Source of the DNA: Sagittula marina
GTDB lineage: Bacteria; Pseudomonadota; Alphaproteobacteria; Rhodobacterales; Rhodobacteraceae
Assembly (NCBI RefSeq): GCF_014196795.1
Contig: NZ_JACIEJ010000005.1
Location: forward strand, 310,001 to 374,000
Length of the DNA stretch: 64,000 nucleotides
Direction: 5' to 3'
The notes under the pieces are model-generated. The model was not told the origin of the DNA. It worked only from the letters and a program-made list of their open reading frames with translations, and ran no database searches. This document shows positions 23,459 through 32,174 of the stretch, one piece after another. How positions within the stretch are numbered: position 1 is the stretch's first letter; each line of letters opens with the position of its first letter. The position numbers and the translations under genes were made by a program.

Positions 23459-24784
23459 ATGCACAAGATCCTTGAACTGAAGGCCCGCCGCGAGGCGCTT
23501 CTGGCCGATATGGACGCAATTGTGAACGCGCAGGGCGATGACGGCGATGCTGATTGGTCCGCTGAAGACGAAGCAAAGTTCGATGCTTTGAAAGCAGAGG
23601 ATGACAAAGTGGCCGCGCAGATCGCGCGCTTCGAAGACGTCGAGCGTCGCAAGGCTGCTGCTGCCGTTCCGGTGGCGGCTATGCCTGCTGCGATTTTGGC
23701 GAACCTGTCCGACGCTCCGGCACCTGCGCAAGCCGCAGAGCCTGGGCTGCGATTCGCGCGTATGACCCGCACCATCGCTGCCGCTGGGGGCAACGCCTAC
23801 GTCGCGCAGCAGATCGCCGAGGCCAATGGTGACTCGGCGCTTTTTGCCAACCAATCTGCTGGCATTGCCACGCAGGGCGGGTTCCTCGTGCCGGAGGATG
23901 TCTCCTCTGAGGTGATCGAATTGCTGCGTCCTGCATCCGTGGTCACGGCCATGGGGCCACGCTTCATCCCGATGCCAAATGGCAACCTGACCCAAAACCG
24001 CCGCGCAACGGGTGCCAACTTTGCCTATGGCGAAGAGCAGACCGATGCACCGGCAACCGGTGTCACCTTTGGTCAGGTCCGGCTGTCTGCCAAGAAGCTG
24101 CGCGGCATCATTCCGATCTCAAATGATCTGCTGCGTCAGACATCGACCGCAGTCGATCGGTTGATCCGGGATGACGCCGTCGAGGATGCTGCGCAAATTC
24201 AGGACCGCTATTTCCTGCGCGGTGTTGGCACGGAATCGACCCCGAAGGGGCTGCGCTACCAGCTGGTGGGCACACCGATGGCAGCAAGCAATATCTTGGT
24301 GTTTGGCGCCACCGCGACACCGAGCATTCAGCAAGTCGATAATGAACTTGGCTCACTGGAGCTGTCGCTGCGCAATCGCAACATCGTCGTCACCGGCGCG
24401 CAGTGGGTGATGTCACCGCGCATCGAGAACTTCCTGATGAATCTGCGCGATGGCAACGGAAACAAGGTCTATCCGGAGATGGGCGACGGGATGCTGCGCA
24501 AGAAGCGGTATCACGTCACCACCGAGATCCCGGACAACCTCGGTGCGGGCGGGAACGAGTCCGAGATCGGCCTGATCCATCCAAGCCATGTGATGATCGG
24601 GGAGCACATGGGCATCGAAGTCGCTATGTCAACCGAGGCGGCCTACAAGGACGCCTCCGGCAAAATGCAGGCGGCGTTCTCGCGCGATGAGACCCTGATG
24701 CGGATGATCATGCAGCATGATATCGGCCTTCGCCACCTCGCCGCCGTGGCGTGGGGCACGGGCGTGAGATGGGGCACCGACTGA
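23459..24784 (+). CDS. Major capsid protein, HK97 fold
   Basis: A 441-residue protein. Residues 1-75 form a charged helical delta (scaffold) domain (MHKILELKARREALLADMDAIVN), expected to be removed by the protease encoded just upstream. From about 130 the mature HK97-fold begins (GGFLVPEDVSSEVIELLRPASVV), followed by the P-loop/E-loop region and IPISNDLLRQTSTAVDRLIRDD. The closing segment (RDETLMRMIMQHDIGLRHLAAVAWGTGVRWG) is typical. It should be the most abundant structural protein. Two bases separate it from the protease gene. Confidence 0.95.
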   Translation: MHKILELKARREALLADMDAIVNAQGDDGDADWSAEDEAKFDALKAEDDKVAAQIARFEDVERRKAAAAVPVAAMPAAILANLSDAPAPAQAAEPGLRFARMTRTIAAAGGNAYVAQQIAEANGDSALFANQSAGIATQGGFLVPEDVSSEVIELLRPASVVTAMGPRFIPMPNGNLTQNRRATGANFAYGEEQTDAPATGVTFGQVRLSAKKLRGIIPISNDLLRQTSTAVDRLIRDDAVEDAAQIQDRYFLRGVGTESTPKGLRYQLVGTPMAASNILVFGATATPSIQQVDNELGSLELSLRNRNIVVTGAQWVMSPRIENFLMNLRDGNGNKVYPEMGDGMLRKKRYHVTTEIPDNLGAGGNESEIGLIHPSHVMIGEHMGIEVAMSTEAAYKDASGKMQAAFSRDETLMRMIMQHDIGLRHLAAVAWGTGVRWGTD

Positions 24785-24854
24785 CGATCCGCGCTGATTG
24801 ACGGGCGGGCCGGATCGGCCCGTCCATGACCTTTCCATCATGGAGAAACCAAAA

Positions 24855-25313
24855 ATGACCGTGCTAAACCGAAACATCGGCGCACTGATTGCTGCGCTTG
24901 CGGCTGTCGCGAACACTGCCGCAACGGCAGGCGACGCCGGAGATGGCGTGCAAGCCAATGGCTACACCATTGACCTGCTGGCCATCGGTACGCCCTCCTC
25001 GGGCGTCGTCGCCATTCCGTTCTCGGCAGCCCTGGCTGAGGATGAGACGTTGGGGCTGACCGTAACGGTCTCTTCCGGGTCCTCCTCTGATCTCTCCGAT
25101 GCTACCGAGCTGACCTCCTCGACCGTTGTGGCGGCCACGGGCGGCGCCGGCGGTTCGACTGAAACAGGTTGTGTCGAGGTGGACGTGACCTTGTCAGCAG
25201 CGGCCCGCTACGTCCGCGTGAGCATCACGCCTGACCTGAGTGCGGGTGACACCGATACAGCCGCGCTTTCAGGCATCCTGATTACCGCCGGCGCGGATCG
25301 GGTGCCGCAATGA
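24855..25313 (+). CDS. Probable capsid decoration or head protein
   Basis: A 152-residue Ala/Thr/Ser-rich beta protein lying directly after the capsid gene. GGAG nine bases before ATG 24855 fixes the start. The sequence alternates short strands (GVVAIPFSAALAEDETLGLTVTV, then RYVRVSITPDLSAGDTDTAALSGILI), as in head decoration or fibre domains of related siphoviruses. The assignment rests on position and composition. Confidence 0.65.
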   Translation: MTVLNRNIGALIAALAAVANTAATAGDAGDGVQANGYTIDLLAIGTPSSGVVAIPFSAALAEDETLGLTVTVSSGSSSDLSDATELTSSTVVAATGGAGGSTETGCVEVDVTLSAAARYVRVSITPDLSAGDTDTAALSGILITAGADRVPQ

Positions 25314-25654
25314 AGGCGGTCACGTTCATCGCCACCTGGCTGAGCTATCAGCCAGGTGAAACCGCAGGTTTTCCCAAGGAACAGGCCGATGTGCTCATTG
25401 CCAGTGGAAAAGCGCACCCGGCCAAGGCCGAGGAGGAAGAAGTCGAAACGGAAAATCCAACCGGCCAAACGTCGGCGGAGGTTCCAGAGCGAAAAGACTT
25501 GATCGAGGGCCTGATCCACCAGCTCGACCCGGAAACGGACTTCACACAATCGGGCAAGCCTGAGGTTGGTGCGATAAATGATCTGCTTCCGGCCGATACC
25601 GATCCGGTCACGGCGGAAGAGCGCGACTTGATCTGGCAGGCGTTGAACGCATGA
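25310..25654 (+). CDS. Hypothetical head-region protein
   Basis: A 114-residue acidic protein. The N-terminus (KAVTFIATWLSYQPGETAGFPKEQADVLIASGKAHP) matches small phage proteins found between capsid and connector genes. A central Glu-rich stretch (KAEEEEVETE) is a flexible linker. The C-terminal half is helical. Overlaps both neighbours by 4 bases. Function unknown. Confidence 0.7.
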   Translation: MKAVTFIATWLSYQPGETAGFPKEQADVLIASGKAHPAKAEEEEVETENPTGQTSAEVPERKDLIEGLIHQLDPETDFTQSGKPEVGAINDLLPADTDPVTAEERDLIWQALNA

Positions 25655-26235
25655 GGCTCACTCGGATTAGCGCATCTGCCACCTCGCCCGTCACTCTGGG
25701 CGCGGTGAAAGCATACCTGCGCGTGCTGCACGACGATGAGGATGCGCTGATCCAGAGCTTGATTGATGCCGCGGTGACCTATCTCGATGGTCCGATGGGC
25801 ATTCTTGGGCGTCCAATCATGTTGCAGACATGGGAGGTCGCCCTCGACAGTTGGCCGGCATCGGAGCTGCGTCTGCCGGTGGCCTCGGTCACTTCTGCCA
25901 CCGTCGACTATTATGACTCCAGCGGAGTGGTTCAAACGCTTCCGCCGGATTCCTACAGTATCGACCCTCTAACCGAGGCAGCCGTCGGGGCTGCGCGTCC
26001 CGTGTTGCGGTGGGTTGGTGCCTTTGCGCGTCCTGAGCTTGGCGATGGCCTTTATCCGGTTCGGCTAGAATTGACCGGTGGAGCTGCCGATGCAGGCGCT
26101 CTTGATGCGGGGCTGGCCACGCTTGTGACTATGATCGCGGGCGAATGGTACAAGCGCGATGGTGATGGTGGTGCGGCGAAGGACTGGCCCATGGCAATTG
26201 AGGCGCTGTTGGCGCGCTATCGGGTGAAGCTGTGA
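25651..26235 (+). CDS. Head-tail connector protein (HK97 gp6-like)
   Basis: A 194-residue adaptor that sits under the portal ring. The opening (TLGAVKAYLRVLHDDEDALIQSLIDAAVTYLDGPMGIL) is the conserved helical core of gp6-like connectors. It is followed by the usual beta segment with RLPVASVTSATVDYYDSSG and a C-terminal helix (MIAGEWYKRDGD). Coupled by 4-base overlap to both neighbours. Confidence 0.88.
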   Translation: MRLTRISASATSPVTLGAVKAYLRVLHDDEDALIQSLIDAAVTYLDGPMGILGRPIMLQTWEVALDSWPASELRLPVASVTSATVDYYDSSGVVQTLPPDSYSIDPLTEAAVGAARPVLRWVGAFARPELGDGLYPVRLELTGGAADAGALDAGLATLVTMIAGEWYKRDGDGGAAKDWPMAIEALLARYRVKL

Positions 26236-26609
26236 GCCAAGCAATATCTAACCGTCGCCACCTGGTTGCGTTCGATGCGCCGACCTTTGAGCCGGACGGC
26301 TATGGTGGTCAGGTCCAAACGTGGCAAGAGTCATTTCGCGCTTGGGCAGAGTTTATCTATCGACGCGGTTCAGAAGGCGTCGAAGGTGGGAGGTTAGCGG
26401 AACAAGCGACTTTCCGTGTGCGAGTGCCGATTTGTGAGGCTGCGCGTTCTCTGACACCTGATTGCCGGATGCGTACTTTGAGGCATGGGTTGCCAGTTGG
26501 AGTAGAGGGGGATGCTCTGCCGGGTGATCGTTTCAATGTGCGCTCAATAGATATGAGGACCGATCCGAGCAATGTCTGGCTGTTGGCTGAAAGTGGGGTT
26601 GCAGTATGA
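26232..26609 (+). CDS. Head closure / head-tail adaptor protein
   Basis: A 125-residue beta-rich protein from GTG 26232, overlapping the previous stop. The pattern R-R-H-L-V-A-F-D, DGYGGQVQTWQESFRAWAEFIYRRGSE and FRVRVPIC is that of SPP1 gp16-like head-closure proteins. It plugs the portal channel after packaging. Confidence 0.82.
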   Translation: MSQAISNRRHLVAFDAPTFEPDGYGGQVQTWQESFRAWAEFIYRRGSEGVEGGRLAEQATFRVRVPICEAARSLTPDCRMRTLRHGLPVGVEGDALPGDRFNVRSIDMRTDPSNVWLLAESGVAV

Positions 26610-27010
26610 GTGCGTCGAGCGCGCTGCAGAAGGTGATCATTGCCGCACTTCTTGCCGATTCCGGGGTGGCCCAGGCTGTCGGTAATCGTGTATTTGACCG
26701 CGCGCCGAAAGGGGTTCGTTATCCCTATGTGAGCCTCGGGCCTTCATCGTTTTTTCCGGAGCGGCGCGATTGCATGACAGCGCGCGTGGAGACTGTTCAG
26801 CTTGATGTCTGGGCGCGGAACAATGAGCGCCGCCAGCCATGCAAGGCGATATGCGATGCTGTGGAGGCTGCGCTCGATATGGCGGATCTGTCCCTCGAAG
26901 ATCCGTATGGGCTTGGGCGCTTTGAGCTTCGCCTAAGTAGAGTTTTGGATGATCCAGACGGCATCACAACACATGGTGTTATGCAGTTTGAGGCGGAGGT
27001 TACTTATTAG
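26606..27010 (+). CDS. DUF3168 tail completion/terminator protein
   Basis: A 134-residue protein of the DUF3168 family, recognisable from LQKVIIAALLADSGVAQAVGNRVFDRAPKGVRYPYVSLG and the DVWARN motif. These proteins cap the tail tube at the head-proximal end. Overlaps the adaptor gene by 4 bases. Its last 11 bases overlap the end of an oppositely oriented small gene. Confidence 0.85.
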   Translation: MSASSALQKVIIAALLADSGVAQAVGNRVFDRAPKGVRYPYVSLGPSSFFPERRDCMTARVETVQLDVWARNNERRQPCKAICDAVEAALDMADLSLEDPYGLGRFELRLSRVLDDPDGITTHGVMQFEAEVTY

Positions 27011-27293
27011 CGCAGATGCCTTCTGAGTAATCCGTGGCGAAACCATCAATTCCCAGATTTTCCTTTTGATCCGCAATCGAATCAATGATGCGATTGGCAA
27101 GTTCACGCGTTTCAGGCCCTGAAAACTCGGATTTAAGCCCCGAAATATCAGCTTCAAGGTTCTCCAAGTATCGGTCTGCTACGCGCAGCATGAAGTTCGC
27201 ATGAGACCATCCGGCGCAAGCTTCCAAGAGTTCCAATTCGGGGTCCGCTTTCAACGGCGTGGCTAGAAGGAGCATGGCAAAAATCAACCGCAT
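27000..27293 (-). CDS. Reverse-strand secreted small protein, candidate moron
   Basis: A 97-residue protein with an N-terminal signal peptide (MRLIFAMLLLATPLKA, probably cut before DPELEL). The mature part is helical with two Cys (EACAG and GICANK). GAGGT seven bases before ATG 27293 is a strong ribosome site. It is the only leftward gene in the 18.5-40 kb late operon, wedged between the tail-terminator and gp10-like genes, and is AT-richer than both. This is the hallmark of a moron, a self-expressed lysogenic-conversion gene. Family not recognised; a periplasmic exclusion or fitness function is speculative. Confidence 0.75.
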   Translation of the reverse strand: MRLIFAMLLLATPLKADPELELLEACAGWSHANFMLRVADRYLENLEADISGLKSEFSGPETRELANRIIDSIADQKENLGIDGFATDYSEGICANK

Positions 27294-27305
27294 GGAATCA
27301 ACCTC

Positions 27306-27764
27306 ATGGTGCAAAACGCAAAATTCACAAAGAAGATGCGCGCCATGCGGTCGGAAGTCAAAGAGGCGCTGGTCCGAGGCGTCGAGCGCAACGCCGAAAA
27401 AGTCTGCGATGAAATGCGCCTCATGCTCGCGGTCCAATACCCAGCCGTCGCTGCAAAGGTGGAAATCGGCTGGACTTGGGGCGACGCACCTACAGGCTCT
27501 TTCACCATAGCGAGAGCCAGCAACGGGGCCGAAACGACTGCCCTCTCAGTTGCGATCTACGCACGCGGCAAGCAGGGCAGCGGCCTCAGCGCTGCATGGT
27601 TTGAGTTCGGCACGGCAGAGCGCGTCACGAAGAGCGGCGCACGCAGAGGCCGAATTACCGCAGGCCCATTTTTTTACACGGTTTTCCGCGCCAATCGGCA
27701 GCGGGTTCAAGCAAGCCTTCGCGCCACACTTCGTCGCGCGGTGAAGAAGATCAACGCCAGCTAA
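27306..27764 (+). CDS. HK97 gp10-like tail-completion protein
   Basis: A 152-residue basic protein. The N-terminal helix (MRAMRSEVKEALVRGVERNAEKVCDEMRLML) followed by AWFEFGTAERVTKSGARRGRITAGPFFYTVFR is the typical gp10/neck-to-tail pattern, including the conserved E-F-G-T and P-F segment. Its start lies 13 bases beyond the start of the reverse moron, so its ribosome site overlaps the moron's 5' end. Confidence 0.85.
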   Translation: MVQNAKFTKKMRAMRSEVKEALVRGVERNAEKVCDEMRLMLAVQYPAVAAKVEIGWTWGDAPTGSFTIARASNGAETTALSVAIYARGKQGSGLSAAWFEFGTAERVTKSGARRGRITAGPFFYTVFRANRQRVQASLRATLRRAVKKINAS

Positions 27765-27776
27765 GGAGTTCTGACC

Positions 27777-28244
27777 ATGGCGATTGCAGATACAATGGAC
27801 TATGATGAAATGGTCCTTGAGGTTGAGTTCGACCCGGTGGGTGATGCAGGCACATGGGCGCGCGTTTGCGGCATGACTGACATCACATGGAACCGATCAA
27901 AGCAGGCCAGCACCGATGAAGTGCCGGATTGTGCGGACGAAAGCCTACCGCACCATATCCGGCGCTTTACCACGTCCATTGACGTTACGGCCTCCGGCAC
28001 CGGCAAGTGGGCGCTGTCTTTCGACAAGCGTATGCGGGATTGGTTCTACAACGACACCACGCTCAATGTACGTCTGCGCAATGCCAAGGTAGAGGCGGAC
28101 GGCGCGACCGGTGACTATGAGACCGAAGTGGTTCCGATGAAGCTTCTGAACCTGTCAAACTCCCGCACCAAGGGCGCGACGGTCACTGCTGAAATCGAGA
28201 TTGGCCGCGACGGCGCGGTTTCTCTGACCGAGAAGGCTGCTTGA
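27777..28244 (+). CDS. Major tail tube protein
   Basis: A 155-residue protein, mainly beta (LEVEFDPVGDAGTWARVCGMTDITW, then STDEVPDCADESLPHHIRRFTTSIDVTASGTGKWAL). The pattern and length match TP901-1/GTA-type tail tube proteins that stack as hexamers. AAGGAG lies before the start, and high expression would be expected. It ends in a TGATG overlap with the tail chaperone. Confidence 0.85.
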   Translation: MAIADTMDYDEMVLEVEFDPVGDAGTWARVCGMTDITWNRSKQASTDEVPDCADESLPHHIRRFTTSIDVTASGTGKWALSFDKRMRDWFYNDTTLNVRLRNAKVEADGATGDYETEVVPMKLLNLSNSRTKGATVTAEIEIGRDGAVSLTEKAA

Positions 28245-28633
28245 TGCAGTCGGTGCACTTGACTTGGCCGGGAGGCTACAACGCTTTCCGGCTTCGTATC
28301 GGTGAACTGCGAGCACTCCAAAATGCCACCAACGCAGGGCCGGAAGAGTTGCTGAACCGAATCCGAGTTGGAAAGTGGCGGGTCGATGATCTGATCCAGG
28401 TTCTCCGCTGGGGTCTAGTCGGGGCAGATGAAATGAGCGCGGCTGATGCCGCAACAGTCGTGACGCCTCTCTTGGACCTGCATCCGCTTTCAGAGTTTCG
28501 AATTGCCGCCTCGGCGGTCCTCTTGGCCGCATTGGTTGGGGTGGATGATGACCCGGTGGGGGAGACGGTGGGGGTAGCGGAGACGCCCCCGGAAAATGGA
28601 AGTTCTCTGAGTTCTATGCCGCAGGAGCCGTGA
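28244..28633 (+). CDS. Tail assembly chaperone, GTA gp10-like
   Basis: A 129-residue protein starting MQSVHLTWPGGYNAFRLRIGELRALQ. The G-G-Y-x-F-R-L-x-I-G-E-L-R-A-L-Q opening is diagnostic of the GTA-gp10-like chaperone family, in which the protein coats the tape measure before tail tube assembly. The acidic, Pro-rich C-terminus precedes a small overlapping second chaperone gene. ATG 28244 is chosen over TTG 28241 because of the TGATG overlap. Confidence 0.82.
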   Translation: MQSVHLTWPGGYNAFRLRIGELRALQNATNAGPEELLNRIRVGKWRVDDLIQVLRWGLVGADEMSAADAATVVTPLLDLHPLSEFRIAASAVLLAALVGVDDDPVGETVGVAETPPENGSSLSSMPQEP

Positions 28634-28788
28634 TCGGCTGGACGCCTGAACAGGTGAACCAGATGGGTCTTTGGGAATTTGTGGCGGCTACGTCTGGCTA
28701 CGCCAAGGCGCACGGCGGCGGGAAAAAGTCGGGGGGCGAAGGCATGAGCGATGAGCGCATGCGGGATCTAGGCATTGAGGGTATGTGA
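28630..28788 (+). CDS. Small tail assembly chaperone (TAC, DUF2376-like)
   Basis: A 52-residue protein from GTG 28630, overlapping the previous stop as GTGA. The sequence IGWTPEQVNQMGLWEFVAATSGYAKAH has the W-x-P-x-x-x-x-x-M-x-x-x-E-F core of the short TAC protein found between gp10 and the tape measure in GTAs and related phages. Its stop overlaps the tape-measure ATG (TGATG). The two overlapping chaperone genes replace the frameshift pair used in lambda. Confidence 0.8.
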   Translation: MIGWTPEQVNQMGLWEFVAATSGYAKAHGGGKKSGGEGMSDERMRDLGIEGM

Positions 28789-30836
28789 TGGCTGAAGGTG
28801 ACGACCTCCTTGTCGAAATCGGTCTTTCTGAGCGCAAATATGCGCAGGCTCTCGCGCGGTTAGAGCAGTCCAGCAACAAGGCAGCTAAGGGGATTGAGAA
28901 CAAATTCACCCGCCAAAACCGGTCCTTTGTGCGCGGTGCTGAGAAGGCGAACCAATCCGCCAACGCATTCGCAAATGGCGGGTTGAAAAACATCGGCATG
29001 CAGCTTTCGCAAGTGGCCCAACAGGGTGCTGTGACTGGCAATTACCTGCAAGCCATGTCGATTCAGGCAGCAGATATAGGTCTGGCGTTTGGCACGGCAG
29101 GGATAGCTATAGGCGCTCTTATTTCTGTGCTTGGGCCGATTGCGATCAATATGGCGGGGTTTGGAGACGCCGCTAAAGAAGCCGAAGAAAATGTCAAAAT
29201 GCTTGCAGATGCAATGTCCAGGCTTGAAGCTGCGAGGGCGGGTTCAGGTCGTGGTCAAAGTGACCTGATCGGTGAATATGGGGCGCTTGCGGAGCGCGCT
29301 CAGCGTCTTTTTGAGATTGAGCAGCGGATTGCTGAGATCCGCGCGGGTGATGCGTTCAAGGCAGCTACACGTTCTGTAGCGCAAGGTTTGGGGGCAGGTC
29401 AGGTGTTCGATCTTGATCCTTCTCAAATCCGTGACGCGGAAACTGCCTTTGCCGCTCTCCGCGCCGAAATGGATTCACTGTCTAACGCATCTCAAATGAC
29501 TGATGCTCAGATGCGGTCGGCCATTGAGCGATTGCGGGGTATCCAAGGTGAGATCGGCGCGCTTCGCAGTGTAACCGATAACTTCGATGATTTGGCCGAT
29601 ATGCTTGGCGTCACGGAGGAGCAAGCGCAAGAAATTGCAGCCCGCTTCGCTGAGATTGGCAGATTGGATGCAGGGCAAAAGCAGGCCGATGCCATGATTG
29701 ATCTGGCGGGGTATATCTCAGAGGCGTCGGGCAATTTGACGGAGGCCGAGGAGGAAGGGCAGGACCTATATGATCGCCTACTGCAAGCCGCTGTAGCGGC
29801 GCTTGACTTGGCGGCAGTGGACATGACTGCGCCAATCGCCTCAGCTTCTAACGCTGCTGACGGTTTGGTATCAAAGCTGTCCGCTGCGGTGGCGCTGTTC
29901 AACAGGCTGAGTCTTCAGGATTCCAAGGTCTACAGCGGTCGGGGTGGAGATCCGCGTCAATTCATGGAAGGTGGCTCTGGGTCCGCCGAAAACTACTCAG
30001 CAAACGTGGATTACACACCCATTGATGAGATCATCGCCGACGCTAGGGAAAAGGCCGCTCGCGCATCTGGTGGCAAGAAATCAGGGCGAAAGAAGGGCGC
30101 TAAGTCTAATGCTGAAAAGGAGCGTACGGCAGCGCTGCGCGAGGTGGAGCGCCACGTTGAGCGGACGCGTACTGCGGTTGAAGCTTACCATCATGAACTT
30201 GATGAACTGGAAAAGTTGAAACCTTTCTTTGAGCAGACCGGCAATGCAGAGGCGTACTCGCGCGCGGTGCAGGATGTACACGAAGAATTTGATCGGGTTC
30301 AATTCGAAAAGATATACGAAGGAATAGACAGCGTTTCCGACGCAATGGCGAATGCAATCGTCAATGGGGAGGACATGGGTGAGGCCCTGAAAGGGGTGTT
30401 CCGTCAGATCGCTGCTGATCTTCTTGCATCTGGCATTCAAAAGATGCTCACCAACCTATTTACAGCAGGAGTCGGTGGCGGGGGCGGCGGAATTGGGAAG
30501 CTGTTCGCGGGCTTCTTCGACGGCGGCGGCAACATTCCGACCGGCCAATTTGGGATCGCGGGCGAAAATGGCCCCGAGATTATCCGGGGGCCTGCCAGCG
30601 TCACAAGCACGAAGGCCACGGCGGCAATGATGCAAGGCAGCGGATCGACCTCTGTCGTTGTGAACAATTACAGCGGGGCGAACGTGCAGACCCGCACCAC
30701 CACGATGCCGGGCGGCGGCAGGCGCGAGGAAATCATAATCGGGCAGCAAATGGCGTCAGCCATGACAGCACCGGGCAACCCAGCCCGCCGAGCGCTGAAC
30801 AGCATGGGCGCGCGTATGCCTGGGGAGGTCACATAA
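28788..30836 (+). CDS. Tail tape measure protein
   Basis: A 682-residue protein whose length sets tail length. It has a helical N-terminal region with heptads (SERKYAQALARLEQSSNKAAKGIENKF), a hydrophobic stretch at about 85-115 (IGLAFGTAGIAIGALISVLGPIAINMAGFG) and long coiled coils around 430-500. A Gly-rich C-terminal end (GVGGGGGGIGKLFAGFFDGGGNIPTGQFGIAGENGPEII) is shared by lambda gpH-like tape measures. By the usual 0.15 nm per residue rule the tail would be about 100 nm. It overlaps the TAC gene by one base. Confidence 0.9.
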   Translation: MAEGDDLLVEIGLSERKYAQALARLEQSSNKAAKGIENKFTRQNRSFVRGAEKANQSANAFANGGLKNIGMQLSQVAQQGAVTGNYLQAMSIQAADIGLAFGTAGIAIGALISVLGPIAINMAGFGDAAKEAEENVKMLADAMSRLEAARAGSGRGQSDLIGEYGALAERAQRLFEIEQRIAEIRAGDAFKAATRSVAQGLGAGQVFDLDPSQIRDAETAFAALRAEMDSLSNASQMTDAQMRSAIERLRGIQGEIGALRSVTDNFDDLADMLGVTEEQAQEIAARFAEIGRLDAGQKQADAMIDLAGYISEASGNLTEAEEEGQDLYDRLLQAAVAALDLAAVDMTAPIASASNAADGLVSKLSAAVALFNRLSLQDSKVYSGRGGDPRQFMEGGSGSAENYSANVDYTPIDEIIADAREKAARASGGKKSGRKKGAKSNAEKERTAALREVERHVERTRTAVEAYHHELDELEKLKPFFEQTGNAEAYSRAVQDVHEEFDRVQFEKIYEGIDSVSDAMANAIVNGEDMGEALKGVFRQIAADLLASGIQKMLTNLFTAGVGGGGGGIGKLFAGFFDGGGNIPTGQFGIAGENGPEIIRGPASVTSTKATAAMMQGSGSTSVVVNNYSGANVQTRTTTMPGGGRREEIIIGQQMASAMTAPGNPARRALNSMGARMPGEVT

Positions 30837-31264
30837 TGCCGCTCGCAAATTGGCCCTCTGATGTTCCCGGGCCGACCCTGTCAGGCATTTCCATGTCACC
30901 TCAGAACGCCCGAAAAGAGCGCACGGGAGACACCGGCCCGCCGCGCTTCCGGCGCAAGTTTTCGGCGGTCTCTGAGGGGCTCTCGATGCAGTGCATCATG
31001 AACCTGACGCAGTTTCACACCTTCAAGTACTTTTACACTGAAACATTGCAGCAAGGTTCATTGCCGTTCATCATGCCAGACAGAGTGCAGACCGGTGCCC
31101 CTGTGGCGACAGAAGGCGGCGCAATACTTCTGACAGAAGACGACTTCCCCATAGCTGTAGTGCGCAATCGTCTTTGCGTTTTTGGCGAGCCATATTCCGC
31201 CAACCGCTTTTCACTGGCTTGTGACTTCACGGTGTCTTTCACGTTGTGGGATCTGCCAACGTGA
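30836..31264 (+). CDS. Minor tail protein
   Basis: A 142-residue beta-rich protein (MPLANWPSDVPGPTLSGISMSP) placed between tape measure and tail-tip genes, where distal tail or gpM-like proteins lie. LTQFHTFKYFYTETLQQGSLPF and SLACDFTVSFTLWDLP are recurring motifs in these proteins. It is coupled to the tape measure by TAATG and to the next gene by GTGA. Confidence 0.75.
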   Translation: MPLANWPSDVPGPTLSGISMSPQNARKERTGDTGPPRFRRKFSAVSEGLSMQCIMNLTQFHTFKYFYTETLQQGSLPFIMPDRVQTGAPVATEGGAILLTEDDFPIAVVRNRLCVFGEPYSANRFSLACDFTVSFTLWDLPT

Positions 31265-31776
31265 GCCGGATCAGCCTGACCGCGCGGGATCAGCTGGACG
31301 CCCAATCTTCGGCAGAGGTTGAGGTGCTGTTGCTGTACCTGAACCACCCTTCGTTTGATGGACCGGTGCGCGTTTCGACAGACCCGACTGTAGCGCTGTC
31401 CTATGAGCCGCTGATGTACGGCACGCGCTCAACGTGGATAGATGGAACGCCGGAGGAATATCTATTCGTCGCGGCTGGAATCGAGCGCCCGAGCGACCAA
31501 GAGGATGAGCCTGCATCATCAAGGATCGTTTTGGACAACTTCGACGCGGCCAGCGTCACGGCCCTACGTCAATTCTCAGATTTTGCCACCGCGCACCTTG
31601 CCATCGTTCTCGCCAGCACGCCGGACCTGATCGAATATGAGTGGCGGGATCTTCAGCTCATGGGGATCAGCTACGGCAACGGCGCGCTGTCCCTGAGCCT
31701 GTCCCGCGACCCTATCGAAAACGATAACGTGCCCATGGACAGCATGACCCCCCAGCGGTTCCCGGCGCTGAACTGA
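31261..31776 (+). CDS. DUF1833 tail protein
   Basis: A 171-residue protein from GTG 31261 (overlapping the upstream stop). DUF1833 features include EVEVLLLYLNHPSFDGPVRVSTDP and the late GNGALSLSLSRDPIENDNVP. It is the structural analogue of lambda gpL in this tail type and lies immediately before the NlpC/P60 protein. Confidence 0.82.
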   Translation: MSRISLTARDQLDAQSSAEVEVLLLYLNHPSFDGPVRVSTDPTVALSYEPLMYGTRSTWIDGTPEEYLFVAAGIERPSDQEDEPASSRIVLDNFDAASVTALRQFSDFATAHLAIVLASTPDLIEYEWRDLQLMGISYGNGALSLSLSRDPIENDNVPMDSMTPQRFPALN

Positions 31777-32174
31777 TGGACTGGTCACGGTACGTGGGCA
31801 TTCCCGAGCGCGACCTTGGCCGGGATCGGTCGGGCGTCGATTGCTGGGGGCTGTACAGGCTGGTCATGGCCGAGGCGCACGGCATTGAATTGCCGTCATA
31901 TGCCGGGGATTACCTCTGTTCGCGCGAGCGGGCGCAGGCGGCGGCTGTGGCGCGTGGTGAGTTGGCACAAACCCCGTGGCACGAGGTGGAAACCCCGCAG
32001 CCCTTCGATCTTTTGCTTTTCAGAATGCACGGCCACGCCTCCCATATCGGGGCCTGCGTTGACCGGCTCCACATGCTCCACACAGAGCGCAACGGCGCAT
32101 CCGTGATCGTCCGCATGGATGATGCATGGAAACGCCGGTTGCGCGGCATTTACCGACACGAGGCGCTTTTATGA
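31776..32174 (+). CDS. NlpC/P60-family tail tip peptidase
   Basis: A 132-residue papain-like cell-wall hydrolase: Cys23 in SGVDCWGLYRLV and His90 in HASHIGACVD provide the catalytic pair. It is the analogue of lambda gpK and may loosen peptidoglycan or process the tail tip during DNA entry. One-base overlap with the preceding gene and ATGA overlap with the following tail-tip gene show tight coupling. Confidence 0.9.
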   Translation: MDWSRYVGIPERDLGRDRSGVDCWGLYRLVMAEAHGIELPSYAGDYLCSRERAQAAAVARGELAQTPWHEVETPQPFDLLLFRMHGHASHIGACVDRLHMLHTERNGASVIVRMDDAWKRRLRGIYRHEALL

